The notes: generated by a model from the sequence alone, not told the origin. Shown: positions 34,308 to 46,594, counted from the first letter of the stretch. The stretch: DNA of 64,000 nucleotides from Hygrocybe punicea (GCA_963556145.1 OY744465.1:6386001-6450000); one strand, 5' to 3'. Numbers and translations are program-made.

Positions 34308-37205
34308 GCTGTCATGATCCAAAGTGGTTTTGGATCAAACATGGTATCAAGCTGACAGCAAGGACACCTGAGTTTATCAGCCTGAAGGAACAGTAGCCAA
34401 TAACAAGAATAAAGTTCAAGTTAAGCTACCTTACCTCCACTGATAAGAGAAGACAAGGACACTACCCCAGGACACTGTCCCAAGTTGAGAGACACTTATC
34501 AGTTAAAGGATCAGTTATTAGATGAATTATCCTTAACTTAACTGCTAAAGATAAGACATTAGCTAAAGGTAGGACTATATCAGGCATCAAGATCAAAAAG
34601 ATCAAAGAAGCTGCACAGCCACAATCTTATCTCAGTTGGACCAAAACAAGATAAGGAGCACCATCTTACATCATCCATCAAGATCTATTGATCAAAAGAA
34701 GCATTGTCTGAAGAATTGATCTATCAAGCACAATTTGAAATAGCATGACTCAGCCTTGATCCATGATTCCTGGAGAATCATAGAATACCCCCCAGATCAC
34801 AGATTAGATCAGCCCTTGACTCATCCCCTCTTGTGATGACTCAGTTGATCCACCCTCAACATCTTATGACTACTATGATCATATATGGACCACTATGACC
34901 ATCTATGGCTCATCATGACCAAATTATGACCTTTATGACCAATTATGCCAGCATTCCCATCACATCTACCCTAGGAATCTCAGTAATTGACTCCACATGA
35001 GTCACCAACCTGTGCACTATTTCCAATACCTGCACAACATTATGCCCCATTCTTCTATATGACTCACCAACCTGTGCACTATTTCCAATACCTGCACAGC
35101 ATTATGCCCCATTCTTCTATATGACTCACCAACCTGTGCACTATTTCCAATACTTGCACAGCATTATGCCCCATTCTTTTATATGACTCACCAACCTGTG
35201 CACTATTTCCAATACCTGCACAGCATTATGCCCCAATTCCTGTCTATGATTCATCACCTATGCCCCATTTTCCTTTTATGTTTACAGACCTATGCCTCTT
35301 TACTCATCACCCTACTTTTCATTTCATATTACTCTTTAATGACTCAGTAGTTAGCACTTTTATTTCATATTATGCTTACAAACCCCCTTCCCCATTTCAT
35401 AATTACTCCCTTATGATTCACACCCTACCCACTTATTTCAAATTCTTTCTATGACTCACAGTGACTCCTGCAGCAGCCAAAGGTATAAATAGGGCCCAGT
35501 TTCTGTAGGAGACAGTCAGTCATTCCTTTGATTTAACCCCCCTTCTTCTTTGTACATACCTACTTTTGGTAGTAGTCAGTACATCAATTCAGTCACAGTC
35601 ACAGTCACAGTCACAGTTCCATTCTCAGTCAGCTTATTAGTCTCAGACATTAAGTTTAATTGAGTTATCAATATCAGATATATATTGATAGTCTTTTATT
35701 ACTTGTTTGAGAATATTCTTGACATAGTACCGTTGTAGAGGGTCGACGTCCCTCTGAGTCCGTATCATCAATATATCACGAATCCGGACCAACCCGATGC
35801 CGCCATTCGACTTGCATTCGAACCCGACGTAACCCGACGCAACCCGACGTGACGTGACGTGACGTGACCCGACGTGACCGACATAACCCGACGTATGCCG
35901 CTTCGTCACAGCCGCTCTCAGACCAAATCCGGCAGCCTCAAACGCCTCGGAGTTCCAATTCCAGGAGATGGATCTCTTCGGACTCAATCCCCGACTTCGG
36001 ATTTACTTTATTTATGCATCCCATCGTCCTTTCGGAGATATGTAGGACTTTCTAGATCTTTTCCTTGCATATTCGTTTTCCCCTCCATTTCCTGTCTTCG
36101 TTGCTTTGCAACCCCCCTTTCCACATCCCCATTCCAACCTTTCTTTGTAGCTTACCATCGGCCGAAGTAGACACGTCCGAAAGTAGATTACTGTTTCCTG
36201 TACTATAAAAACGGTCCCCGACGACCGTACAAAATAACATACCCTTAGTCCCCGTTTCCCTCATAGTCAGAATCATTTAAATCCCTTCAAATGCTCGTCC
36301 ACGTAGTTCCTTAGCCTTTTTATAGTTTACTTCGTTGTCTTCCTCATTGTTCCCATATATTCATTCATCGTTTCCGACCTGACCCGACCCGACCCGTCGT
36401 ACCCGACATCGTCGGCATCGTCGGGTTCATTCGTTTTCAGTCCGTTCATCGCCGGCTTCGTCGTTATTAGTCCAGTTTTACGCGGCGGCTTTACTTTTAC
36501 TAACATTCCCTTCTTTTTACTTCTATTCCCGACACTGATTTATCCAGTCACTTCTACGCTGACACCCTCTGGTTAGGATCTTATTTCTTTATATAGTTCC
36601 GAAGCCACCAAGAACCCGCATCTACACCGTCACTATTGTCAACTTCTTCTGGCAAGAAACTATTGATCTTCATAAAGATATCCCAGTACTTTATTCTGCA
36701 CTAGTAGCCAATGTGTGTTTGAAGCTTCGGAATATTGTCCGATATCTTGAACATCAACTGCTCTTGTTACTTTTATTTTATCCACGTATCCATTATCATC
36801 GCATCCTTTGTTGATAGTCTATTGTCATATCCCTCATTGACTTTCACTATCCTCTTGCTCATTGTTCATCATTGCCACTTACACTCATCACCTACCCTTG
36901 CTTGAGTGTCTATCATCTCAAAGTCTTACCTTGATTGGAAGACCTCACTATACTTTCATCCTTCAAGTCATATACTCTGACTTACATCTATTATAAGGTA
37001 ACTGTTCATTGTTATCTAACATCAACTAATCTTTGACAGGTATTGTATATTGTTATCAAGAATCAACTACTCTTGATAGGTAATTGTATACTGCTATCTC
37101 ATATCCTTAACCACTACTATTAGATAACTGCCTTGTTATCTAATAACAACTGACATAAGATAACTGTATTGTTATCTCATATAACTATCATCACTAGGTT
37201 CAACC
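34308..37205. mobile_element. AT-rich LTR-like insertion in Helitron B (tentative)
   Basis: About 2.9 kb absent from the corresponding interval of A and C, where gene 1 and the small gene are about 1.4 kb apart against 4.6 kb here. It has a terminal-like inverted repeat TGATCCAAA..TTTGGATCA at 34315-34337, then a TGGTATCAAGC resembling a primer-binding site. A TATA-like GGTATAAATAGG lies at 35483 and a pyrimidine-rich stretch follows. No gag/pol frame exists. A solo LTR or a non-autonomous LTR element is possible; ends and target duplication were not proven. A GC-richer part (35735-36640) rich in CCCGA units may be a separate insertion. Confidence 0.35.
34998..35245. repeat. 62-bp tandem repeat, four copies
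   Basis: Four consecutive 62-base units starting TGACTCACCAACCTGTGCAC and containing TGCACAGCATTATGCCCC. They differ by only a few substitutions; the last unit decays at its end. Confidence 0.9.
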
Positions 37206-38124
37206 TATAACCCCACTAGCAAGTGAGTAAGTACATTGAGTTGAAACAAGGACAAATCCACCCTTGCTGAACAACAAGATAATTTCCTGATCAAAGTCGC
37301 ACTCCGGAAACCCTTGGTGAGGAACTGTTTTTCTAAGAAACACTCCCCACGAACAACAGCGCATGAAGACAAGACAAGACAGACCACTCCAATACAGCGC
37401 GGCGACAGCAACACAACAGCAATCGCGCAACCAGGGAGACCATGAAGACCAGGGAGACGATGACGACGAAGTTCAACATTCGAGCAGTGCCGAGCATGAT
37501 GGGGATAGTGCAGGCGAATCTGAGGAGGGCGAAGATAATGGTGAGGGTCTCAATGAAACCGACGGCGACAAGGGCAACAGGGAACAAGGACGGTAATCCC
37601 CCGATGGCGACGACGCAAACGCACCTCACGAACAAGTTCCGCCGTGGGGACGACTCGGAAACAAAGACTCACTTGGAAACAAAGAAGGCAAGGGTGAAAA
37701 TGGCCCAATAATGGCGAATGCAACAGAGATGAGGACGACGAGGACGCCAACTAGGGCGATGACGAGGACCGCTGCTGCGATGGAGCTATTGAATGTGTGC
37801 ACACGCCGCACGTCTCGTTTACACCTCACAAACACACAACGTCAAAACGGTGACCACATCGGTGGCCACAGCAAAGCACCAGCCCCCTTCTCTTTTACCT
37901 CGCGAATACTCGCCATCACGGACACCTGGTGTTCATGAGGGATGACGAGGAGGTGAGAGGAACCTGAAGGAATGCGTTATCATGAATGTAACCACCGAAA
38001 ACTGTAGGAACCATATAATTATATGTCAAATCCAGTTCAGCCCATAAGATAGAGAGCAGCAACATAAAATTTTATAGCAATGATCAGCACAATATAAAAC
38101 TACTCGAGGTTAACCAAGTCCTTC
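37206..38124. other. Helitron B spacer downstream of gene 1
   Basis: No supported gene. Both strands have frames rich in Gly/Asp/Arg or Val/Leu that arise from GAC/ACG-biased sequence. Confidence 0.35.
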
Positions 38125-40666
38125 CTACACATCTGCATCAAGAGGAGCATTAGCGAGACCCAGTAGGATGACAAACTGAATATTAGAGGAGAGTATTGTC
38201 ATCCCCGAACGATCGCCAAAATAGGTGCTGAGGGTGTAGCCAACAGTGACTACAGCATTGGGAGGAAGGTCCCAAGTACCCATTTTGTATAGGGGGAAGC
38301 CAGACAAGTTCCAGAAATCGTTATCCATGAAAGAAAAGCTGCGACCCAACTTAGCACGGCCATCATATATGGGGACTGTAAAACAATTCAGACATGCGGC
38401 AGTTGAAAGAGGGAACATAGGGAACAGGACCTTTCTCGTCAAATCCACGCGAAGACCTGTAGGCACCCCGCCTTCGATCCCCTTGAGAACCAGACACCAG
38501 AGGGCTTGCGACCGTCATAAAAATGCCACCAGCTTTGCTCGGCGACGCTGGAGTACTCACGGCTGAGACAAACGTCAGGCATTAAAGAATGAATGATAAT
38601 GAATGTATTACTTATGTTGCCTTCGAGTGAGGAAGGAAATACCGAGATTGGAAACTGTACCAGACACAACGCAGAAGTTGAACAACATACCCCATAAAGA
38701 TGTATCCCTTCGCATTTCTTGTGCAAAAGGCATGATGGTGACCTTATGGACAGGGTATGATGCATTAACAGAACCTCCAGTACCCTCCTCGACAAGGAAA
38801 CATTCAGTTACGACACCCAACATGATGCCGACTGCATTATTATTGGTGGCGGCTATTTTCAAACGACGGGATTTGACGTCAAGGTAATTGGGATGGACTC
38901 GGCTAGTATTCACAAACGACCCAGACTTGACGAAAACAAGACCCTGTAAAACAGAACTATGAAAAATGTAAGTGAAAATCAAATGAGAGGAAGGGGCGCA
39001 TACTCGACTGCGGACTTGGAAAGAACTTTGACAAGCGATGAAAATGAGACCCAAGGTGATCCGGTGTCTGCACTAGTCGAGAAGGGTTGAATATCACAAA
39101 ATTGGCTGCAAACAGTATGTTATTAAAGATCGGAGACAATGATAGAAACTCACCTTAGAACCGGGAGATTTTCATATATCCTATACAGCTTCGGGTCCTG
39201 AAAATCCCTAGATGTTACTGTCAGGCTCAGGTCCTCTCCATAAGCACCACTCTCCACAGATGCAGAGGAATCTGAGGCATTCCCGTCTCCAATGGGGCTG
39301 ACAGCACTGGTTGATTGTAAGCCAAAGCCGATCAAACTGATTATTGACACATACTGGCCAGAATTTTTTGCGTCTTCATGGACAGACATAGCATCCAAAC
39401 AATCTCCATTAGCATCTGTTGCAGCAGGTCTGTACCAAAAAACATTTAATTAAGGTGACAGCAAAGTTGAGACCACACATACGACAGAGGTTCTTCAACC
39501 TCTTCAACTTTGCCGGACTGAGAAACATCCCCAGATCTAACCGAGACCAATTAGTAATATGATAAGAAAGGATTTGCAGACTTCCTGTATTTTATCAGGT
39601 GAAGTCGAAAGTGAAGCCTGAGTGGTATCCTTATCACAGACGATGGTTTCTATGGAAGGGGGAGATGGTTTGCTGGCAGGAGATGAGGTAACTACATTGT
39701 CAGAATAAATGCGAATGGCAAAATAAAAAGTAAGCATATGTTTCCTCAGTCATGTGAGCCTTCTCGGTCTTAACCTTATTCCTACTGTAATTTATGAGAT
39801 AATAAAATATAGCGAATATAAGAGACATTACGTAGAGCGGGGCCTCATAGGGGAAGGGGTACTTTCATGATGCTCCGTTTTTAAGCTGACCGCAATAGTC
39901 AGGATTTAACGAAGAGAAAAGATGAAATATTACGCAGGGGAGAGTTCCTTAATCTGGCTAGCTGGCTTCGTAACCAAGTGCTTTCCCTTGCCAGATGCAG
40001 ACCTATTTTTTGTACTCGCACCCTTGCCTTTAATAACAGGAGACCTGCACGGCGCTGGTCAGAAATTTGCAGAACATTGTAAAATACCTCCAAACCTTGC
40101 AACTTCCTCATCAGTAGACAACTGGGACAAGTCGGCATCACTGCCAAACACGAGGGAAGACTTGATATCGATAAGTGCAGCGTCAACCTCCGCACTGCTG
40201 GGTAAAATACATCAAATAAGGACATACATATAAAAAGAATACATACGAGAACGACACAGCTGGCAACCTATCATAATCATCAGAATTGGGTGCTGGGACA
40301 CGTCCAGTCATCTTCTTTTTTTTAGCGGCAACTTTTGGAGACTCGATCAATTCACTAAGGTGTGAAAAACTTGCACGATTATTAATAACGCATTTCAAAG
40401 AAGTTATGGATACAAACACATCAGAATCGGTGAGAACAAGTGCTTCCGCCTTGCGCTTGGTAGGAACCTTCTGGCTGGACCTAAAAGACAATGAAGGCCA
40501 CAATCAGGAAAAGAGAAAAGGCTTACTGGGTAGAAACGGAAGGCGACTGAGGGGCAATGCCCTTTTTGGTGGATTTGACAGGAGAACTGCGGTGTAATTG
40601 CAACGTTGAGTTATAGAGATTGTCGATGAATGATGAAACTAATCACCGTTTAGAGGGGGAAGGCAT
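38125..40666 (-). CDS. Helitron accessory gene 1, copy B
   Basis: Multi-exon minus-strand gene starting MPSPSK at 40666 and ending LANAPLDADV at the stop 38125-38127. The N-terminal part has basic, probably nuclear-targeting runs (SPVKSTKKGIAPQSP, SSQKVPTKRKAEALVLTDSD, AAKKKKMTGRVPAP), then AEVDAALIDIKSSLVFGSDA. The conserved C-terminal region (38140-39200) contains FVKSGSFVNTSRVHPNYLDV, NNAVGIMLGVVTECFLVEEG, EMRRDTSLWGMLFNFCVVSG, ASPSKAGGIFMTV and VAVTVGYTLSTYF-like residues. No stop was found in the exons checked. It is head-to-head with gene 2. No known domain recognised. Confidence 0.65.
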
Positions 40667-41531
40667 GTGGAATGGCGGTTGATTGCAAAGTGGTAATATG
40701 GATGGGGGTTGAAGTAGCCTGAAAATGCCAAACACCAAAAAGTCGGCAGACTTATAGGTAAAACGATTCGAGTTAGTCCTCAAAGTCAAAGAAGGAACAC
40801 CCACTGCAAGAACACCGCAGCAACCCGTAAATGCATTGTCAAGACATGCCATGAACCCTGCAAGAAGTGATACACCAGACGGAGAGCTCGAGCAAAGTGG
40901 ACTAAAGGTACTCAATGGAGAAGCAAGTTTCATCGAAGGAAATTGGCTTCAAAGTACGTTGACCGTCACCTTGCCATGTGAAAGCGGTAGCTAAATGTTA
41001 TACATGAATCATGGCATATGTACAATATATTCTGATGTTGCTAGACATAAAATCACTTCTCCTGGTGCCGCTCCTGGGTCTAATATTGATAACCTTGCTG
41101 TCTCCATAATATGGTATGCAAAATGAACTTGGATTCGCCTGGAGGAGACTGGCAGCCAAGCCGCAATGACAAGAACCTGTACAGATTGTCAATGATCGAT
41201 CCGCAAAGTGGGCAAGGGTTTATAATGCACACGATGCAGAAGCGAAGTATCGGATACAGAAGCACACCACCAAGGCAGCAATTCAGGCCGAGTGGGCTCG
41301 GAGCTGATGCCCAACCTACTAAGTGAAAAGGTAATGCCAACATGAAACGAGGAATAATGACACCAATCTTACCAATGGGATAAAATCTAGCAGCTCGAAG
41401 TGCATGTATCAGAAATGGCAAATACAAATGATCCAAGGAAGGGCTAGTTATATATCTGCTTGTAGGATAAGACGTGTGGCAAAGAAAAATCCCCGCATAT
41501 AGTGCACGAACGCTGCAAACGAACACAACCA
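40667..41531. promoter_or_regulatory. Divergent intergenic region between genes 1 and 2, copy B
   Basis: 865 bases, probably a bidirectional promoter. It contains ACATGCCATGAAC near 40844, matching a block in copy A. No internal gene supported. Confidence 0.45.
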
Positions 41532-42740
41532 ATGGACCAAATGTACGACCTGCAGGGTGCAAGTGAGTCGGGTTTACTGAAATTACTATGATGTGATAAA
41601 AATGTTGTTCCTCACCCAGGTATTGCGCTGGAGAAACTTGCATCAGAACAGGAGGACACTGAGAAATGTCAGTTGGCAAACGTAACAAAAGTGAGCCATC
41701 ATGAGAATAGCTCAGAGAACGTTCCATGTATCTCATTGTTACGTTACAGGCAGCTGAGTGGGCTCGTCAAATAACCATAATCAACAGGGACAAACCACTG
41801 ATGTGGAGACTTATCGACGCATCAACTGGAAACGGTGATGGCAATACCGGCAAGGTGATGGAGGAGAAGGTGTACACCATCCAGGGCATCATGTGTGGAG
41901 TGGCCCTTCCACCTGTGTCGGAAAAACCTCCGTGAGCTGATAATATCATAAATTCCTAACTGAAACCATTGTGCCCACTCACTATATAAACAGTGTCGTG
42001 CCAGCCTGATACAGGTTCATCAGGCAAAGCATCTCTATTACCGGCGCAGGAACGGCAACTTTCAGTAAAGCCATCAAAATGGCACAAGAAATATACATGT
42101 TATATCACTGCCAGTTCCAGGATGGAAAACTTGAAATTTGGAGCACGACAAATCATGCAGGGTATCAAGCCATTGATGCTTCAAACCAATACTTTACACT
42201 GAAGAGAGACGCACCTGAGATGGAACACCTACCATTTGGCAGCGCTGTCAATCCTCATGGTATACTGGAAGACATGGCGAAGGCAGGCTATGTGCACGGC
42301 GAAGAAAACAAAGTTGGTTATTATGTCTGCCACGTCAACGACCAAGGCGATAGGAGGTAATGTGGATTGATCCATGCTGCGCACGACCATTGGTGGGCTG
42401 ACTATGTTAATGAAGCTATGAAGAGGCACAACCCCAGATATTTCGCGTTGGGGACATTGTGGAAATCAAAATATCTCTTGTTTGCGTTCCCCTCAAGGGC
42501 CAGAGTTTTAAGATGTTAACAGTTCTTCATTCGATCGCTCTACTAGACAGCTCATTCACACAGGTACAAACATGAATGGTTGTCGAAAGAAATTATTAAC
42601 ATTGGAAACAACAGGAAGCACTCAAGAAACGATTGACGCCACAGAATCATGTTAAACCGATACTCAAGAGGAAGGTTGGCTACATTGACACAACCCAAGC
42701 GAAGCGCCCCAATGTCGAACATAGTATGGACGTAGAGTGA
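41532..42740 (+). pseudogene. Helitron accessory gene 2, copy B (one in-frame stop)
   Basis: Exons approximately 41532-41562, 41620-41690, 41750-41931, 41994-42358, 42418-42562 and 42611-42740, joined in frame. The product reads MDQMYDLQGASIALEKLASE, then ARQITIINRDKPLMWRLIDA, EEKVYTIQGIMCGVALPPVS, SISITGAGTATFSKAIKMAQ, KRDAPEMEHLPFGSAVNPHG and RVGDIVEIKISLVCVPLKGQ, ending LKRKVGYIDTTQAKRPNVEH. In exon 4 the reading VVPA-stop-YRF replaces VNPARYKF of copy C (Arg codon to TGA at about 42011-42013). It is divergent from gene 1. The family is unknown. Confidence 0.75.
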
Positions 42741-42814
42741 CTATATCTTGTATTTGCCGGTACTAAGCAGTAGATGGCGACGAATATGTATATTTGGACT
42801 ATACAATGAGATGA

Positions 42815-43084
42815 TCAAATGCAACATATGGAAGGCAGATAAAATATACCAGAGGCATTCGCGTGAACAGTGATTGCACTGGCATTGACTTGAGCATCAC
42901 TTTTTTTGATGGTGTCGTGTTCCACCTTCAGGTCGCTATCTCTCCACATATCCAAGATGTAGGACTTCATCTGATTGATGAGCACGTCGCGGTCTTTCTG
43001 AGAGTCGGATTTGATTGCGTTGACTATAACAAGCGGAATTGGCAGAACTGTTGTGCTTGGTACGTGTTGTGTATACAAATACAA
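42815..43084 (-). pseudogene. Possible captured exon in Helitron B
   Basis: Open minus-strand stretch with IVNAIKSDSQKDRDVLINQM and DMWRDSDLKVEHDTIKKSDA, a plausible hydrophilic helical segment. It lies between gene 2 and the 5' end, where copy A holds a NACHT fragment. No family recognised; it could be a fortuitous frame. Confidence 0.25.
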
Positions 43085-43178
43085 ACAATCGGCGTTTGCC
43101 GCAACGATAGACTGGAGGATTTTTTGGCGTGCTAGGGTCTCATTAAAGACCGAGCCTAAATAAATTTAGGACTCGGAA
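43085..43178 (-). repeat. 5' end of Helitron B
   Basis: From 43178 on the minus strand: TTCCGAGTCCTAAATTTATT, a hairpin (CCGAGTCCTAAAT / ATTTAGGCTCGG), a GGTC..GACC inverted pair, and TTGCGGCAAACGCC at 43091-43104. It abuts head-to-head the equivalent region of Helitron C (43179-43268), so the two 5' ends look like one palindromic MITE of about 185 bp. Confidence 0.85.
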
Positions 43179-43344
43179 TATTTAGGACTCGGTCTTAATG
43201 TGGACCGAGCTCCCCAAGAATTTTAGCCAGCCATCTATTCTTGCGGCAAATGCCGCTATTTGTTTGGCTTTGTTCCGAGTCCCGAATGTCTCTAAGTTAT
43301 CTGTTTATGTCTCTAAGTTAACTGTTTACCCTTCGCCGCCGTCT

Positions 43345-44235
43345 GTCCTGGCCCTTTTTCGACCACACCCAGCGAATCTACACCCCCTGCACCTCGTTCA
43401 CGTTGAAAACAAGCGACCGGGGGACTCAAGACCGCGCGATCCGGCTGTCTGCCAACCAGCAACACCCCCGTTTTCATCCACCAGAACACCCCGTCCCAAC
43501 CTGTTTTCGACCACCCCCGGCCAGTCTACATCCCCCGCGCTCCGTTTCCATTGAAAACGAGTGACCGGGGGGTCTCAAGATCTCACGTTCCGGCTGTCTG
43601 CACATCCACCACCACCCCCCCTTTTTCAACACCCCCCTTTTGCAACCACCAGGACGCCCCTTCCCGCCCCGTTTTTGACCACCCCCAGCCAGTCTACACC
43701 CCCTGCACCTCGTTCGCGTCGAAAACGAGGGGCCGGGGGGTCTCAAGACCACGCGTTCCGGCTGTCTGCGCAGCTGCCCAACCAGCACCACTCCCCTCTT
43801 TTCATCCACCAGGTCACTCCGTCCTGGCCCGTTTTTGACCACCCCCAGCCAGTCTACACCCCCCGCGCTTCGTTTCCATTGAAAATGAGCGACTGGGGGG
43901 TCTCAGGCCCTCGCCTTCCGGCTGTCTGCGCAACCACCACCACCGCCCTTTTTCAACTACCACAATACCCCTTCCCGGCCCGTTTTCGACCACCCCCGGC
44001 CAGTCTATATCCCTGGGCCTCGTTTGGGTTGGAAACGATGGGTCGGGAGGTCTCAGGCCCTCGCGTTCCAGCTATCTGCACCCCCCCCTTTTCAACCACC
44101 ACAATCCCTTCCTGGGCTGTTTTTGACCACCCCCGGCCAGTCTATACCCCCCGGACGTCGTTCGTGTTGAAAACGAGCAACCGGGTGGTCTCAAGATTGT
44201 GCATTTCGGCTGTCTGCGCAACCACCTCACAGTCC
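43345..44235. repeat. GC-rich minisatellite in Helitron C
   Basis: About six degenerate units of 136-170 bp. The anchor CCAGTCTACACCCC (or variants) recurs near 43367, 43520, 43690, 43848, 44000 and 44136, followed by CGTT..GAAAACGAG and a CCGGCTGTCTGCG block. The long open frame through it is a composition effect. Confidence 0.75.
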
Positions 44236-44577
44236 ACATCCGCCTCTGCCATGTTACCAAGACTTGGACAATCGCGATCTCAGAGTTCCGAGCCCACCGT
44301 CTCCAATCCCGAGCATTGCTTTTTCATTGTCTTCTGTGCTACATATGTTGTTAATACGATAACGAGACCCCTCGCATGTTTGCAAGGGTCACCATCACCT
44401 GAATGAGTTCCGAAGAAACTTGTATTAACATTACCATCAGAAATACTGTGAATAATGGGGATATTGATATTATATTGCGTGTGTGTGATATGACATTCGA
44501 TTTGACAGATATTCATGACGTTTCAAGCCGGTCAAAAATTTTCCTGCCCCCGTCTATTTCAACAACCTTCGCGCATA
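44236..44577. other. Spacer between minisatellite and gene 2 of Helitron C
   Basis: No gene recognised. A TTCCGAGCCC near 44284 faintly resembles the Helitron 5' end, but no hairpin follows. Confidence 0.3.
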
Positions 44578-45747
44578 TCATTCTTCAGTGTCCATGTTTT
44601 CATGGTTGGGCCTTTTCGCCTCCCGGATTGTGTTACTGTAACCGACTTTTCGCTTCAGTATCAGCTTTCCTTGCTCATTCGGGATTGTCATTCGTTTCCT
44701 CAACGCGTCCTATTCCTGATTTTAATATATATTTTAACTATACATGGTTTCGTACCTGGGTAAATGTGCTGTCGATCAATGCGATCGAACGAAGGACTGT
44801 TAACAACTTGAAATTCTGTTCCTTGAGCGGCACGCAGACAAACGAGATCTGGACTTCGACGATATCGCCGATGTAAAAAATCTGAGGTTTGGCATCTTCG
44901 AAGCTGCTTGAGAAGATTGTCAGTCCGTGTTGCATTTGCTGTATGAAATTACCTTCTGTCCCCTTTTTCGTTGACATGGCATATGTAATAGAGGACTTTA
45001 TTTTCTTCGCTGTGCACATAACTGGACTTGGCCATATCTTCCAGAATGCCATGGGGATCAACCACCTCGCCGAATGGAATGTGTTCAATCCCTGGTGCAT
45101 CTCTTTTTGGTGTGAGATATCGGTTTGAAATATCGAGGGCCTGATGTCCTGCGTGGGTTGCCACAGTCCAACTGTTCAGCTTTCCGTCGGGAAACTGGCG
45201 GTGGAATAGGGCGTAAATTTCTTGTGCCGCCGTCACAGCTTCATTGAAGGTACTTGTCCCTGCACCTGTGATAGAAATGCCTTGCCTGACAAACTTGTAG
45301 CGAGCCGGATTTACACTTCCACAATGGTCAATATCATTGTTTCTGCTGGGGTAACCACTCACAGTGGCTTTTCCATTAAAGGCGGTAGAGCAATGCCACA
45401 AACAATTCCCTGTACGGTGTATATTTTCTCTTCCATTGATCTACCATTTTGTTCATGGCCTTCTCCGGTCGGCACATTGATCAGTCGCCAAGTGGGAGGC
45501 TGTGCCATACCGACAATATCTATTCCTCGTTGCCAGTCGGTCGGCTACTTGGTGCATGAGTCACTTGCCTGCTTTGCAGTTCGGTCGTGGACGCACCTTC
45601 GCTGCATTCGATAACTGACGGTTTTCTCCAGCGTTTTGCTCAGATGCAAATTTTTGAAGTGCGGTACCTGGGTGAGATTTGTCATGTGTTCAAGATGTAC
45701 GGCATCCTGTACTCACTTGCGCCTTGCAGCTCATACATTGAGTCCAT
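44578..45747 (-). CDS. Helitron accessory gene 2, copy C (intact)
   Basis: Minus-strand multi-exon gene from ATG 45747 to TGA 44578-44580. It reads MDSMYELQGAS, GTALQKFASEQNAGENRQLS, DWQRGIDIVGMAQPPTWRLI, SMEEKIYTVQGIVCGIALPP, VNPARYKFVRQGISITGAGT, FPDGKLNSWTVATHAGHQAL, RDAPGIEHIPFGEVVDPHGI, GDIVEVQISFVCVPLKEQNF and LRSIALIDSTFTQ, with a basic tail LILKRKVGYSNTIREAKRPN. This is the only one of the three copies without a stop at the exon 4 junction, so it defines the family. About 260 residues. No known domain assigned; a beta-rich or OB-like fold for the GDIVEVQ..SFVCVPL segment is a guess. It is divergently paired with gene 1, which implies co-expression. Confidence 0.75.
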
Positions 45748-46594
45748 CGCTTTCCAGGTGCCTTTTCCCCACACGTCCGTCTTATGAGTCCCATCATTCA
45801 TGGGTCATGGATCATGCCTACTTCCTTCTTTCGGACCTTAGGTTGTTGCCTTGTGCCATTCAGCTGTTAGTAATGCCGCCACAAATTTTACTTAACACTT
45901 CTTACCATCTTATTTTCATATAGGGTGCCAGTTCAGAGCTCTACTGTCAACCTGAAACACCGTCTTTGTTGCTGTTTCTGTGTATCCGCGCTTTCGTTTC
46001 TGTTGTTGGCCTGGCCCAAATTGCCTGATACATCCTTTCCATCCATTACCGCCTCTTTGTACTTGGGACTTTGCTTCTGAGTCCTGTGCTGTGAGTCTCG
46101 TGTGGTTTCCCTTAACCACGCACTAGCTCACTGACCGTCGTTTGCCATGTCGACTGCACTTCTTCTGCGGATCAGTTTTCCTACTGCTACTAGTACATGT
46201 CACAGTCCCTGCGAGTTACTATTCTCACTATGGATGCTGAGGGTATTGGGTAGGACAAGGTCATGGGATTGTGTAGTGTTGTGGTATTATATGTCGCCAT
46301 TGCATATCAAGAGCCTGAGGGGCAGATTTTTTTGTTTAATACCGCCGTAACCACGTGTTCTTCCGCGTTTATTTAAATTTCACGGTCGTTTCAGCTGGTC
46401 AGTGGCATTATTGCATCCAACGGCATTCATCGCACATCTCGGTGCATTCTTGAGATGTTTTGGCATTTCTCAAGTAAGTATTCATCATCATTTACTGCGG
46501 ACCGCACTGATTCAGCCTCATATAAGTCCACCAGCCCGCTTGGTATTCCCTAACACTCCTCAATCTCTCTACATCCCAAAATCTTTCGATCTAC
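45748..46594. promoter_or_regulatory. Divergent intergenic region between genes 1 and 2, copy C
   Basis: 847 bases between start codons, probably a shared bidirectional promoter. No conserved gene inside. Confidence 0.45.

Larger units (their letters stand above)
16851..43178 (-). mobile_element. Giant Helitron copy B with nested insertions
   Basis: Minus-strand Helitron. The 3' end is at 16851 (reads CAAG, then target T at 16850). The 5' end at 43178 reads TTCCGAGTCCTAAATTTATT, preceded by target A. Order in element orientation: gene 2 (41532-42740), gene 1 (38125-40666), an AT-rich insertion (about 34308-37205), the small gene (start 33474), then Rep/helicase/protease (32740 to 16993) interrupted by Helitron E (21358-29181). 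The span is 26.3 kb; minus E (7.8 kb) and the AT-rich block (about 2.9 kb) it is about 15.6 kb, close to copy C. The target sequence is restored by joining 16850 to 43179. Confidence 0.85.

Noticed and set aside
35820..36430. Telomere-like CCCGA/CCCGACGT repeats
   Set aside because: The units are irregular and short and do not match the usual fungal TTAGGG type; no chromosome end is indicated.
37333..37635. Hydrophobic 100-codon frame that could be a membrane protein
   Set aside because: It is antisense to a biased GAC/ACG-rich sequence, with no counterpart in copies A or C and no splice or start support.
43083..43268. A single 185-bp palindromic MITE
   Set aside because: It is explained better as the 5' ends of Helitrons B and C lying head-to-head; the centre is the B/C boundary at 43178/43179, and single-sided versions occur at 13791 and 13976.
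43561..44406. 281-codon open frame on the plus strand
   Set aside because: It runs through a C-rich degenerate minisatellite and is Pro/Thr/Ser-rich because of composition; there is no homologue in the other Helitron copies.
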